A stretch of DNA of 64,000 nucleotides. Origin: Galerina marginata (lineage: Eukaryota; Basidiomycota; Agaricomycetes; Agaricales; Galerinaceae). The DNA is taken from the NCBI GenBank assembly GCA_023014335.1, contig JAECYW010000026.1:310001-374000 (forward strand), given 5' to 3'. The notes below the pieces were generated by a model. That model was not told the DNA's origin and did not search any database. It saw only the letters and a program-made list of their open reading frames with translations. The position numbers and the translations under genes were made by a program. How positions within the stretch are numbered: position 1 is the stretch's first letter; each line of letters begins with the position of its first letter. This document shows, one piece after another, positions 11,463-23,095 of the stretch.

Positions 11463-13955
11463 GTTCGCTGTCGAATCCTAGCTCTGTTTCCTCGCGACCG
11501 CTCTCGTTTTGTTTTGCCCACCCTCCACACCCTGTATTTCAAACTCTCAATATGACTCGAGGGTATTGAACAAGCTGCTAGCTATCTCTCGAGGAAACAT
11601 TACCCGTGAAAATTCTCACGACCTCATTGGTGGGTTCAATCCCTTCTTCATTCGACTCCGAGTCTACCCGTAACTTGGTACGTTCTTCAACAGCTGTCCT
11701 CAATTTTTCATTGATTGGTCCTTTTTTCTCCGCCCAGCTCTACCTTTCGCTCTGATGGGACGGGTGTCACAATTTACTCACTTCGCTGCCTTGTCACCTT
11801 CTAAACCGCATATTTCAACTTTCCCCTTTGGTGATCTTCAACCAAACCCCTCACTATTTTCTATTCACGGACGCGCACGCATGCTGGGGCGTCCTTACTT
11901 TCAATTATCAAATATAATATGAATCTCACGGTCATTAGCTTCTCGATGCATTCAAGAGAAGACAGATCATGCTGTCCATGCACCGTTTTGGCTTTCGCAA
12001 CCTAGCTTCGAGCCTTCGACCTCCAACTCAACTTCGAGTGAGAACCGAGCTCCAGCAAGACACTTGCCCAACTCATGTTCCTTAATGTTTTCAGAGCCTT
12101 TTGTGACATGAGAACAAGAGCATCCAACCGACGCTCTTCAATAGAGTTTCTTCGTTAGTGTTAAAATGCGGCTCTGCAGGTAACTTCGTTCTATATCTAT
12201 CCTTGAAGCCCACATCTAACATGAATGACTTTTTAAACCCCGCCAAGCTGTCGTCTATCTTTATAGCGCCCTTACTCGAATTCATAAAGCTTCCAAGTCA
12301 GTCATAAATCATGAACCACTCCCTCCAATGTTCAGACCTGATTCGCTCTCATTGGCTTGAACATAGCCAGACCGTATCGCAGCACGGAAGCAGCTGCTAA
12401 TCATGTGCGGTTTTGTCCACTTGGTTCAACTCACTCTTGCAATTACGACGCGAGACCTTCGTTTCTGCGGCAATCCAACGGATGCACAACTCTTGAACTC
12501 ATGTTAAACGGTAAGCTGATACTTTGCGCCTTGAAAGTAAGTCCCATTGTCTTTTGTGCAGTTTATTTGTTGACCGATATTTTAATGAATCAAGGTATAC
12601 GCACTTTCCGTGTCATCGAACTTCCGGGCAAGATAAGCCATCCTCCCTTTTTCCCTTTTCGCATCACCTTCAACAAATGTGTCCTTAGGTGAGGCGTTAA
12701 CCTGGATGATCCACTTCTAAACGTCGGTGTTTAAGATTCTTTCAGTGTAGCGGGGACCCCATCGCCTCTGGCCCATAGTCTTAGGTTGAGCTGGACAGAC
12801 TTTGATGGGCAGGCGATTCGCCTATTGGCAGCTGGATTGGCTCCTGAAACCAGAAATTGGCAGATGCGTCACCAAATTACTAATCACATGGAGTTCACAC
12901 CTGTTGTACGTGGCTTCTTGGAACCTCAATGGAGTCATTGGATGCGATCTTAGACTGCCCTACCCATCATGCCTTCCTGCTTTCAGTTGATGTCCCTCAT
13001 TTACGATGGTTGTATAGAAGTTACACGTCCGATAAGGGGTTCGAAGGGACTATCAGGTGGGTTCAAGTTATTATTCCCGTCGGACATTACTTACTTCGGT
13101 TCTAGCACCCCGAAAGACTGTTATAACCCAAATTTCGAGTCGTTTCCTTTATTGTCATCGGATTGGCTGCACGGACCAACGAAGGCATTCATAAGAGGAA
13201 TGTGTCTGTTTTCTGTCCGAAAATAGGCATTCGTGAGACTCGAGAGCGAGAAAATATATGACTGAACAAAAATCAGCACCTCAATCGGTGTGTCCGGGTG
13301 TCATTCGCCATGCGCGGTAAGATGGTGCCCTGTTTCTTGACAGTGAGTACCACTATCTTTGTGTGGTTTATCGTTTAATGAAGAGGAAAGACCTTGATTC
13401 ATATTTGTCGACATTCAACTTATTAATTCGGTTGCATGGGAAGCCACTCTAGACCCAGAGATTCGAGGAAATTATCGAAGGTATCCCACTCTTTTCATGT
13501 TCAAAGTCGATCGTCACCTGGTCTTTATATGTTTTTCTTGGCAACCAGTTGAAGGGTTGAGTTGGGAGCGCGACCTCACCGTAATCCATGTGCCGTTGAT
13601 ATCCAGAAGCTGCAAGCGCTCAAGTAGAAGATCCAAACTCTTATTCGAAAGGAGATCGCAACAGAAAGATAGAGTGCCAGTGACACTAATTCATTCAAAC
13701 CGTTGTTGCTGTCAATGGACTTTCTATCTCCGGCCACGGCTTTCTCATGTTGGCGATCAGCAGTTTCAGCTTATTATAAGTGGGTTGTGTCTGTTCACCC
13801 GCCTTCCTTGATCAGCATCCCGATAGATGTCTCGTTTTAGCGTCGCTTCCCACAAGTCCGTCCAGCCAACAATTTTTACCTACGACCAGTAGTTTTGTTG
13901 ATTGATGCTCGTTATCGGTGGGTTGTACCTTCCGATCAGAAGGTTGGAAACAACC
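11463..13955. other. Gene-poor region with coding-like remnants
   Basis: Positions 11617-11700 resemble 39395-39490 next to P450 relic 2, so the duplication reaches here. Near 12785-12955 a frame reads SWTDFDGQAIRLLAAGLAPE and continues through NHMEFTPVVRGFLEP. It looks protein-like, but I cannot assign it and it breaks off. Near 13440-13485 a short EATLDPEIRGNYRR segment has a counterpart (EATLETDTLGDYRR) at 45600-45645 upstream of copy 8. Other frames show nothing recognisable. Confidence 0.4.
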
Positions 13956-13964
13956 CTTAAATAA
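13956..13964 (+). promoter_or_regulatory. TTAAATA core element of DUF6534 copy 3
   Basis: CTTAAATAA about 50 bp before the ATG at 14015. CTTAAATAC occurs before copies 5, 6 and 7 at 27-37 bp. Confidence 0.5.
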
Positions 13965-14014
13965 GCCATCCACTTCTACAAAGACCTGGCTCAAACCATC
14001 CTCGCGACACCATT

Positions 14015-15471
14015 ATGGCGTCCCAATCTCTTGCATTCGACGTTCACGGTACTCTGGGGGCGATCTTAGTCGGCCTATTCGTGTCTTGCTGTCTTTTCGG
14101 CGTCGTCACTGTGCAAGTCTACATGTACTATACCCGATTCCCCAACGACATGGTCCGCATCAAAATACTGGTGCGTGTCACAGTGATTTTCCAATACACT
14201 CGTATAACCACGACCACAGGTTATCGTTGTGTGGTAGGCAATTATTCCCTTACGATGGTAAAATCATGCCGGATCATCTCTTTATAAGGGTCTGTGAACT
14301 CGTTCATTGCATTTGCATATGCCACTCTTTCTATTTCTTCGTCGTCAATGGCTACGACGACCCGAAGACTGTCGCGACATTGCCGAGAACTTTCGACCTG
14401 GCGATTTCGCTGAGCGCCGTCATAAGCTCCATGGTTCAGGTACTGCTTATTTTTCATTTCACTATCAAACCTCAATCGCGCACAGTTCTTCTTCGTAGAG
14501 CGTATTCGCGTCGTTAGCCGGAAACTTTTTCTTCCGCTCATCTGTTGGACCATGTCGATATCTCGATGTGTTTTAACTTTCTTTGGGACGTCAAAAGCTT
14601 GGAATAGGCCAATTTTGCTATTTGAGAGCGAATTCAAAGGCATTTGTGTCTCTATCTTGGCCATGGGCGCTGCAGTCGACATGATTATAGCCTCCTCGTT
14701 ATCCTATTATTTGAAGGCTTCTAAACCTACCAACCATCAAAAGTAAGCTTACCGTTAGCCATTTCTAAGACGAGCGAGGTTGACAATCCTATTAAATAGC
14801 ACCTCATTTGTCATTGACAAACTCACCGCTTGGACCATCCGTGAGTTACTCTTGAAATTGAAGTAGTTCGAACCATCTCACCTAGCTGATGCTACAGAAA
14901 CCGGGCTTTTAACTAGCCTTACCGGATTGTCTATCTTACTATGTGTGAGCCATGAGTTACACCATCCAAGATACACATTGATCATGCCCATATAGTTCTT
15001 GACGATGTCTCATAACTGTGAGCCTTCGCGATTCTAGTTCCCGCCATTCTTACTCATATACGAGCCCAGTTGTCTGGATGGGAATATTGGTGGTGCTGGC
15101 CAGAAGTGAGCATAAGCGTTAATTCTGATATCACGCCGATGTACTAACCTGACTCCAGTTTTTTCCAACTCGTTGCTTGCTTCGTACGTGTGGACTTCAA
15201 TTAAAAGCACCTTCATTTCTTTAAAACTCATGAAACCCTCTATACTTATAAAGCCTCAACGGGCGAGCGATTCTGCGAGACAGAAAGGCTTCGGAGTGCC
15301 AACCAGCACGAGATTTCTTTGCCTCAGCTACAAACACCCAGGTACGCTTATCTATTCATTCCTTTTATCGAAAATTGATCTTAGGTGTCTTAGTTACCTC
15401 GGATTGCGGTACGTGTGACGACACAGGTCGAGGTTGAATCACACCCAGTGTTTCAATATGGAATTATTTAG
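14015..15471 (+). CDS. DUF6534-domain multi-spanning membrane protein, copy 3
   Basis: Same family and exon plan as copies 1 and 2; function unknown. It starts MASQSLAFDVHGTLGAILVG. Exons read VIVVW, VCELVHCICICHSFYFF, FFFVERIRVVSRKLFLP, TSFVIDKLTAWTI, QTGLLTSLTGLSILLC, FLTMSHN, VWMGILVVLAR, FSNSLLAS and LNGRAILRDRKASE. The last exon is entered after ...TNTQ and reads LPRIAVRVTTQVEVE, ending FQYGII with TAG at 15469-15471. Introns have GT-AG ends and 45-70 bp length. The WKWL motif seen before the fifth hydrophobic segment in most copies is FKGI here. The frame is intact. Copy 8 is its closest relative, and the similarity extends upstream of both genes. Confidence 0.86.
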
Positions 15472-15660
15472 TTCCACACTATTCTTTCACATTTCCGTTA
15501 CGGATGACTGCTTTAAATATGACTCACAGCTATAATGTTTCGCAACTGATTCCCCTCTCGTGACCAGTTAAATGTAAGGCAGGGTGGATTTAAAAGCACT
15601 CTCGCATCGCCATGAATAGGCAATTATGATGCGCATAAACTGCAGGAAGTGAGAATTTGC

Positions 15661-15885
15661 CATACAACCAGTACCTGCCCCAAAAATAGCTGTAAGAATC
15701 ATTATGATGCTGGGTTCCAAGGGGAATCGACAGATATTTCAGACTTACTTACCGTCGGGAAAGCGTGTGTAATAAATGTAGGTCTGGACTACGACAACTC
15801 CAAAGAGCAAACAGGAGACGAGAACTCCTATAAGCAAAGTGCCGAGGGTGTTCGCGCATTACATAAACGCAATAAGGGACTCCAT
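15661..15885 (-). pseudogene. Solitary DUF6534 exon 1-2 fragment on the minus strand
   Basis: Reading minus from the ATG at 15885, MESLIAFM is followed by an in-frame TAA. The reading then continues NTLGTLLIGVLVSCLLFGVV and VQTYIYYTRFPD, the family's first exon, followed by a GTAAGT donor. After an intron, VLVVW-type codons (15661-15674) end at a GC donor (gcaaat). No further exons follow to the left. It is the ninth DUF6534 locus of the window, a broken piece that points the opposite way to its neighbours. Confidence 0.78.
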
Positions 15886-16869
15886 CACGAAAGTTTGACG
15901 AATCCACTTGCAATGCGCTCTTCTGGTGTTTTCACCGCACGAAAAATATCAGTCACAGGGAAAACTCATTCAGATCACCAGCTGATTGATAGCTCCGGTC
16001 TCTGCGGTGCCTTTGCCTCGACAAAATCGGGGAGGACTCGCGGTGCCACCGGATGTCATGGCCTCTGGTGTTTCGGCCAAGCCGGTTACTCGATTGGAAT
16101 GCCAAATGGGTGTTTACCAGGTTTATATTAAACGCTGCGGGATCCTCTTGTCCATAGCTCTATTCTTCAACCCCTCCAAAGCCTGGATAATTTGTAAGGG
16201 GATACCATCCATGCTATAAGTAATTACAAGATGCGGTCCATCTTTATGATCAGTAGACTTGGGGTGCCTTATGGGGTTAGATATTTGAACTCCGCTTTCT
16301 ACGGACAGCGTCAGTCAGTGACTGCTTCCAATCGCGGTTCAAACCACTGACCAGTAAGATCAACTTTCGAGGTCAAATCTCTCTCCTTCGTCGAACTTCA
16401 AGCGTCGTGGTGTACTCGAACTCGCAACCCGAACCTAGAGCTATCGAGGAAAGATCGAATGCCCCTCCTGAATTCAGAAGCGGCGACAAGTAAGGCTCGC
16501 ATTTACCACATGACATGGCCTTCCTCCGATCATCTTCGCCCGAATATCATTGGAATCGAGGTGATCTATCGTCTGATGTTCCGATATCCTAGAAAACACA
16601 ATCCATTGGGAAATGACAGTGGTTACTTCGCGATGATGTGAGTAAATACCTCTTTCACTTTCCCTTCTTTCTCGGTGCTTTTTCTTGGACATGTCCTAGC
16701 TGAAACTCCCGTGATTGTCTGTTCTGTGGATTTTGACCACTCACTGCCTTTGTGGGCATTGATGCTTTGCTCAGATCTGCTGAATTCTTTTCACCATCAA
16801 GCGTGCTGTGTTCTCACCTATTCTCGTTATCTTCATTCTATCTGTCTGCTGCTCATCTAGGGATTCGAA
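15886..16869. other. Intergenic region before copy 4
   Basis: No supported gene. A 160-codon plus-strand frame at 15649-16131 is mostly antisense to the DUF6534 fragment and has no family features. Positions 16459-16860 hold short frames only. Confidence 0.4.
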
Positions 16870-16875
16870 TATAAA
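16870..16875 (+). promoter_or_regulatory. TATA-like box of DUF6534 copy 4
   Basis: TATAAA 39 bp before the ATG at 16915, at the spacing seen in related copies. Confidence 0.45.
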
Positions 16876-16914
16876 CTTCAGGCAGCTACTTATGACGCCA
16901 CTTCCCGCAATCCG

Positions 16915-18374
16915 ATGGTATCCCCGATATACGACGTCCACTCCACGCTGGGAGCGCTGTTAGTCGGACCTCGTCTCATGCTGTCTATTTGGAATTTCTA
17001 CCACTCAGGCTTACATTTATTTCTCTCATTTTCCCAGAGACAGATTGTACACGAAGGCATTGCTTTGTTAAACTTCGGCTCTGTCCAACTGCTCTAGACT
17101 TCATAAATTGCTCTTACCTTATCCCATTCGACAGGTCGTCCTGTTGTGATAACTAAACCCTCCTTTACTGACGCATTCTTGTAACTCCATTAACGCACCC
17201 TCGAAGGTTGTGCGAACTCGCTCATTACGTCTGTCTTTGCTACACCTTCTACTTCTTTGCAGTCGTTGGGTACGGCAATCCCAAAATTCTTCTAAACACA
17301 CCAACCGCTTTCAATGTGGCCATTGGAATTAGCGGAGTTATCAGCACATCAGTTCAGGTATTCGCAGAATTCTCCGGGTTGAAATTAAAATCTCATTTTC
17401 TTAGATCTTTTTTGCAGACCGCATTCGGGTGGTTAGCCAGAAGTTATTCATTCCGGTTGTTTGCTGGACACTGTCGTCAGTTCGGCTCGGCACCGCCTTT
17501 CTGGCAATGTCTGAGGCTGTTAAAACGCCCGCGGTAATCCCTTTTGCAATGCAATGGAAATGGCTCGTCATCCTTACCTTAGCTGTCGGCTTGGCAGTCG
17601 ACGCAACCATTTGCATATCATTGTCCTACTACCTGAAGACTAGAAATACGAGAATTAATCCAAGGTCAATGACTTAAAATTTCTTTTCATCTCAAAGCCA
17701 GCTGACGTCCTCGAATAGAACTTCGTTTATGGCCGACAAAATTACTCTGTGGACAATTGGTAAGGTATCTATAAATTCAGAGCCCGGCGTCATTCAGGCT
17801 TCTTCCTGTAGAAACAGGGCTTTTAACAAGCCTTACTGCCTCGGTGGTCTTAATTTGCGTAAGTCAACTCGCTCTCTTCGAAAACATGTATGGTTAATCG
17901 TAGGAGAGAAGTACGTGGCAATGCCTCGCAACTGTGAGTTTTAGCGTCGTTTTCGGTTCAAATGAAATTGACCTCCTCGTTTACAAGTCATTTGGCTAGG
18001 ATTCTATGAGGTGATGGCAAGGGGTAAGCTGTCCACAATTTGAAGTCTTTCATATCGTCACACTTGCTACGGGGTTCAGTTTATTCGAATTCGCTACTTG
18101 CTTCGTGAGTTCAAAATACTTCTCTGATACCCTGTCCTAAATTACATCCAATAGCCTTAATGGACGCAGAACTCTTCGCAAACCATCGATGCCTGACCAT
18201 TTTTCTGGACACTCGCGCAGCACAAGATTTGGGCACGGAAATACTGAGGTGAGCAGGAAGACTTAGCCTCAAGTGATTCCTTATTTTTTCTACTGCCATG
18301 GTCAGATCGCGGTGCATGTCAGTAAAATGACCGAAGTTATGCTCGACCCGATATTTGAACACGGGGTTGTCTAA
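16915..18374 (+). pseudogene. DUF6534-domain gene, copy 4, frame-damaged
   Basis: It starts MVSPIYDVHSTLGALLVG, but just after it (about 16968) two bases appear to be missing compared with the family (GLL replaced by GP). The rest of exon 1 (SCCLFGIS..QAYIYFSHFPRD) is therefore out of frame. The donor after exon 1 and the donor after VVLLW (ataact in place of GT) are also degraded. From LCELAHYVCLCYTFYFF onward the exons look healthy: IFFADRIRVVSQKLFIP, MADKITLWTI, QTGLLTSLTASVVLIC, YVAMPRN, IWLGFYEVMAR, YSNSLLAS and LNGRRTLRK. The last exon, IAVHVSKMTEV..., ends FEHGVV with TAA at 18372-18374. A recent inactivation is the simplest reading; an alternative start or intron that rescues exon 1 cannot be excluded. 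Confidence 0.72.
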
Positions 18375-20115
18375 CCAGCAATCTTTGACCGGTCAGGAGG
18401 CATGGCCGACCGAGCATCGAACGATTTATCGCCCTAAATTCTTCGTGGTTTGAGAAATCGGCAATGTAGTGGAAGGGCTGGGAGGGTTACTTTTTGGAAT
18501 ATTTAAATGTAATGACAAGGTCGCCAATGCATCAACTCACGAAACATTTTTTGAGGACCTGGCCCTGCCAATGGGTTTAATCAACCCTAACTCAAACCCC
18601 TCCCTTTCACCATATGTGACCGTTAACCGAGTTTGCCAACTGTTAGGTACAAGAACTCTTCTATGCCATGCGCAGCACTGGGAACATCAGCCAAGTGGAT
18701 GTGCTTCACTGCTATGAGTGGCGTGGAAGGCGAGCGACAGCACTAAACTCGGTGGTCGATGGCGGTGACAGACGTGGATTAACATAAATAGCTAGCGGCC
18801 GGGTTGAATGTTAACACCTACGAAGTTTTTAGGCAGGTGCGAGTCCCAATAAATTTATCCTAAGATATGTAGTTGCTCCAAGATAAAAAAAACATTGTCA
18901 CCAAGCGCCCTCAGCCGTCGTGTAGAATTGGCACGACGACGAAGATTAACGTTAAGGCTTCCCCGGCCAATCTTTGCCCAACCAATCGTAGACTCTCTGT
19001 GATCGCTCAGCGCTCATGGCTGCCCATGATGTAAACATGTTTCCCGGCCATTTTTGCTGATGGTCGTTGTTCTTGTGTACCAGTTCACCCAAAGTCGACC
19101 TGTCTTGCCTCAGGTCATACTGAGGTGCGTGTAACGCTATTTACCCCGCAATTTGGCATTGAATTAGCTGTTTTACACACCCGTCAGGAGAAGAATAATA
19201 CTCTGACTCCAGTCTCTGAGACCTAGGAGGTGAGTACCAGGTACGTGGATGGCTTTCATTTACGACGCCCTTAAGTCGCCCAATCCGAAGAATCATAAGA
19301 GCGCTCCTCCGAACTGGTAACATCTACCAGTCGCGCTGTATCACATATAATCGCCTTCCACTTCGCTGTACGCATCGTGCACTCCACATGGTTCTTGCCA
19401 AGTTTTTACTCTCAATAAGGACGCACGACGCGTCGACTGAACCCTCAAGGAGCATTTTCATTGTCTTGCAGGTGCCTCTAAAGCCAGTATACAGTAAACA
19501 GGCGATTATGGTTGTCGTTTTTCTGGTAAAATGGCATTGGATCTGTTATTTGGCTAACATTTTCTATGGATATGGCAAGACTTCTACGGGTTTCAATACG
19601 ATTGGTCTAAGTATATTGAAGTTACTGTTGCCATATAACCTTGGCTTGACAGACTACTAGCTCTTCCGGAGTCTTCCCAGGTGGCCTTCGACGGTACCCA
19701 GAAGGCCACCAAGCACTTAACATGTGTCTCTCGTGGATTGTTCTTTCTTTGGCTAACTCATGAACCAGTTCGGTATTGCCTTGACGATGAGAGACTGACT
19801 CGTTTTCTTGCTTGCTAGTGCTGTTTCAACCAGAAAAGCAACATGTGTCGGCCCGTCGTCGTGCCTTGCTCTCTGTCGCATGTTTAGGAGTCTGGGTTGT
19901 CTCCGAGTCTGACTTCCACCAACCGCGACATGACATGTGCACTCTTTTGGAAATTATCACCTTTTTGGCTAAGTGCAGAAAGCTTTCCGAACTACAAAAT
20001 CGGTTATCCTACGATCAGGGGCCTTTTTTTTCGGTGGAAAGCTGCACAGCACTATACACGACGGTTTGTGATTACAGAGGACTAGGATCACAAGCACCAG
20101 GCTTTGCCCTACGTG
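18375..20115. other. Gene-poor region between copies 4 and 5
   Basis: Short frames only, no domain recognised. From about 19885 the sequence aligns with 30385-30600 downstream of copy 7, so the right part is the 3' flank of a duplicated unit. A small inverted motif (ggtggcctt...aaggccacc) lies near 19680-19710. Confidence 0.4.
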
Positions 20116-21546
20116 TTAAATCACCGCGGGCTTGAACTCCTCTTCGAGTACCGTCTGGTTTATATTCAGGGAAAAATCGGAAGGAGAGCGCTACATGGCA
20201 TTTAATGAAGTAACAAGTTTCTGAGGTATTAGTATAGCTCACCTTAACACTACCAAGATATCGGGGATCGGGAGCAAGCTCCTGCAACCCGAAATTACTC
20301 GTTTCATTTGGAAATGTGCGTCCATTGAGCCTAAATTGGCATGTTATAGAAAAAATGGGCATGCCTTGGTGCTTTTGACTTACGAAGCAAGCATCGAGGT
20401 AGAAAAAACTGCAGTTTATGTTAGTTCTACCCGAATGAAGTGAAAAACTCTTACTCCTGGAAAGGAATACAAAAATCGCCAACCAGATATCTGAGATAAC
20501 AGAATTGAAACATTACAATGAAAAATGAATCTTAATCTCGAAACTCACATGTGTGTGGCGCTACCAAGAACTATTCGAGTCGACATTAGATAGGACATGG
20601 TAGCCGAAAGCGAAAACAGAGCACACTTACACTTACTAGCATAGCCAGGCCAGTACAAGTAGTTATCAACCCGCTTTCTATGAAAACGGTTAACTTAACA
20701 TGGCACTGTTACTTTATGCGACGAACCCACGGATAGTCCAGGCAATGACTTTATCAACCATCAAAGTCCTATTGCACAATATTAGCCAAGGCAGTTGTGG
20801 AAGCCTGATTTGGCTCACCTCCTTTGAGTATTCGTTGTTTGTTTCCTCAGATAATAAAACAGAGTAATAGTCACAATGAAATCCACGGCGGTGCCAACGG
20901 ACAAAAGACTGGTAAGGAGCCACTTCCAGTTTTTCAGCAGACCGACAAATGAGGCGGATTTAATGCTCGCAACCATTGCCGCAAATGTCATCATACAGCG
21001 CACTCCAGAGAGCACCCAGCATAGGATGGGAATAAAAAGCTCCTTACTGACAATGCGGACACGGTCTGCAAAGAAAGCCTGCGCAAAATGAGATATTATC
21101 CGTGCCGATTGTAATCAGGATGTACCTGTACAATGGGTTCAATAATGCCACTGAAAGCGACGGCTATGTTCCAGGATATAGGGGGACTTATAATGGCCTG
21201 TGGATTGCCATAGCCATTGATGGTAGCGACATAGAGTGTATGACAGATGCAAATACAATGGCCAAGTTCGCAAAACCTGACCTCAATTATCCGGAGATTG
21301 CAAGTCGAAAATGAAAGACTTCTTACCATATAGTCGCGACCTTGGGAAGTTAGGTCTAAGACTATTACCTGGCTAGAAGTTACGAATGCGACGCACCAAC
21401 AATTTGAACAGCGGCTTGTCATTTGGAAAGCGAGTATAATAAATATAAGTTTGAACAATCACTACCCCAAAAAGAGAGCAAGAAATGAGGATTCCGATTA
21501 AGAGAGGTCCAAGGGTGGTTTTCGGGCTGAATGCGAGAGGCTCCAT
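20116..21546 (-). CDS. DUF6534-domain multi-spanning membrane protein, copy 5
   Basis: Minus-strand gene starting MEPLAFSPKTTLGPLLIGIL at 21546. Joined exons give VATIW, FCELGHCICICHTLYVATI, AFFADRVRIVSKELFIP, the WKWLLTSLLSVGTAVDFIV segment, TLMVDKVIAWTI, QSGLITTCTGLAMLVS, FLVAPHT, IWLAIFVFLSR, FSTSMLAS and LNGRTFPNETSNFG. The last short exon ends EEEFKPAVI with TAA at the complement of 20116-20118. The tail differs from the FEHG tail of copies 2, 4 and 6 and matches copy 7. Introns are GT-AG and about 45-85 bp; no frame break was found. Function unknown; about seven hydrophobic segments. Confidence 0.85.
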
Positions 21547-21573
21547 TGCAGAGCCAGTAACTTTGCAGTGTTA

Positions 21574-21582
21574 GTATTTAAG
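21574..21582 (-). promoter_or_regulatory. TTAAATA core element of DUF6534 copy 5
   Basis: GTATTTAAG on the plus strand (CTTAAATAC on the gene strand), 27 bp before the ATG. The same nonamer precedes copies 6 and 7. Confidence 0.5.
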
Positions 21583-23095
21583 CCAAAGAGCCATCAAGTG
21601 GTTGGACAACTGGGTACGGTCCAAGGTGATATCATGATGTAGTCACTTCACGGTCCACGCAAAGTTGCGCCAAAATCAAGTGCCACAGAACACGTTCACG
21701 GACGTAATAGGAAAGGTATCAAGGTTCCCGTTCAGTGTCCTACAAGAATGACTCGATCTCGATGCTTTCTAGGACGACCAAAATGAACCACATCTGCACC
21801 ATTTTAGGTTTTGTGCACCCCTTCCAGCTGCATTAGGTTATGAAACCTTTCGTTTCAACAATACGATCGCGATCAAGAAAGCAGGGTTGAAAATTAGTCA
21901 AGCTAGAAACATCTCTTTCATTTTTCCAGGAATTATAGAAATATCCGCAATTCTGGTGATTGATTTTTCCTCTGTTATGTCACAGCCCACGGCTGCTCCA
22001 ATCTGTCTGAAGGGTGTGTACGTAGGCTAGCACATTGCTTAATCGATTCAAATACCCATAGGAAGTTCAGGCTGTTTTCTGATGTGCTAATTTAAAAATA
22101 GTACTCGAAGACGCGCCTTGGAACTATGGGACGTTAATATTTAATACTCGTATAACCCGAGACATGTAAGGGTGTACCGGTGGTGCGGGAGCCTCCACGT
22201 ATGATTGGAGTGTTTTATTGAACAAGGCTTCTTTCTTCTAGGAAGAAATCGGATAACTTCCCGCTGCGTCTGGTAACACCGAATATTTTCCAGATCAAGT
22301 TAAACGAGCCGTTTAAGGAAATTTCTATCAGTTCCTGAGGACCCTGGAAGATTTTTGAAGCTCCGGAGCCTTTCCAGACGTACATAGCTTCAGCTTCTCG
22401 TCTTCTTAGAATCTGAAAGCATTTGGAATTCCCAAGGAATTCCAGGCCTGTATCAGATTCCTATGGGAAGTCATCGGCGGGAGATGCTGAACAGATTTAG
22501 ACTTAGATTGGCCAATGGGAATTGAGATCTGCAAGCTCTCCGGCCACATAGGCAATGCCCGCAGTGCCAATATATAATGTATGAGGTTCTTGATATGACC
22601 TGTGCTTCGGTCTAAAGATGTTATCGTCTACCCATGCAAAACTGGCCTGAACTCCAAGACCGTTATGCCGTGTAGGATTTGAGGCGCTCTCATGATCTTT
22701 TAGATGTCACAAGCTGGCCCGATGAACTTAAAGTCACCGATACATGAGACATCGCATCTTTCCACGCTGGACTCGGAGCGCCGAGGGGAGTTTCCTTTGT
22801 GCCGTATATGCACAGTACCCTTCCCTCAATGGAAATGTCTAACCAGTATTAGAATTGGGACAGGGAAACCATATCTTCCTAATGGGATTTGAGGTTCAGA
22901 TGAGAGTGGGATAATACTTGCTGAATACTGCAGATTGTGATTCGGCTTGTGGCATGTTCTGAGAGTTAACACCCAACGATTACGATGTGTTTTAGATTTA
23001 CAACAAAGAGGAATTTAATTCTCAAGAAAGAGGGTATTTACGTCAATGGATAGCCCGTGAACAATTGCACTAGGTTATTTTCCCCTTAGACTTTC
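21583..23095. other. Upstream flank of copy 5, partly duplicated
   Basis: Positions 21583-22240 and about 22537-22660 align with 32065-32735 upstream of copy 7. The intervening 22243-22536 (about 290 bp) has no counterpart there, so it is an insertion here or a deletion there; I see no clear terminal repeats. Positions 22660-23095 have no counterpart and no recognisable gene. Confidence 0.45.

Larger units (their letters stand above)
19885..22660. repeat. Segmental duplication around copy 5 (pairs with 30385-32735)
   Basis: Gene plus both flanks of copy 5 align in the same orientation with copy 7 and its flanks, apart from the 290-bp indel at about 22243-22536. The next shared segment (25345-26240 with 32740-33480) follows only after the MFS-B interval on the left but immediately on the right. 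Confidence 0.7.

Noticed and set aside
15649..16131. 160-codon plus-strand frame
   Set aside because: It runs largely antisense to the DUF6534 exon 1-2 fragment, which has the true family signal.
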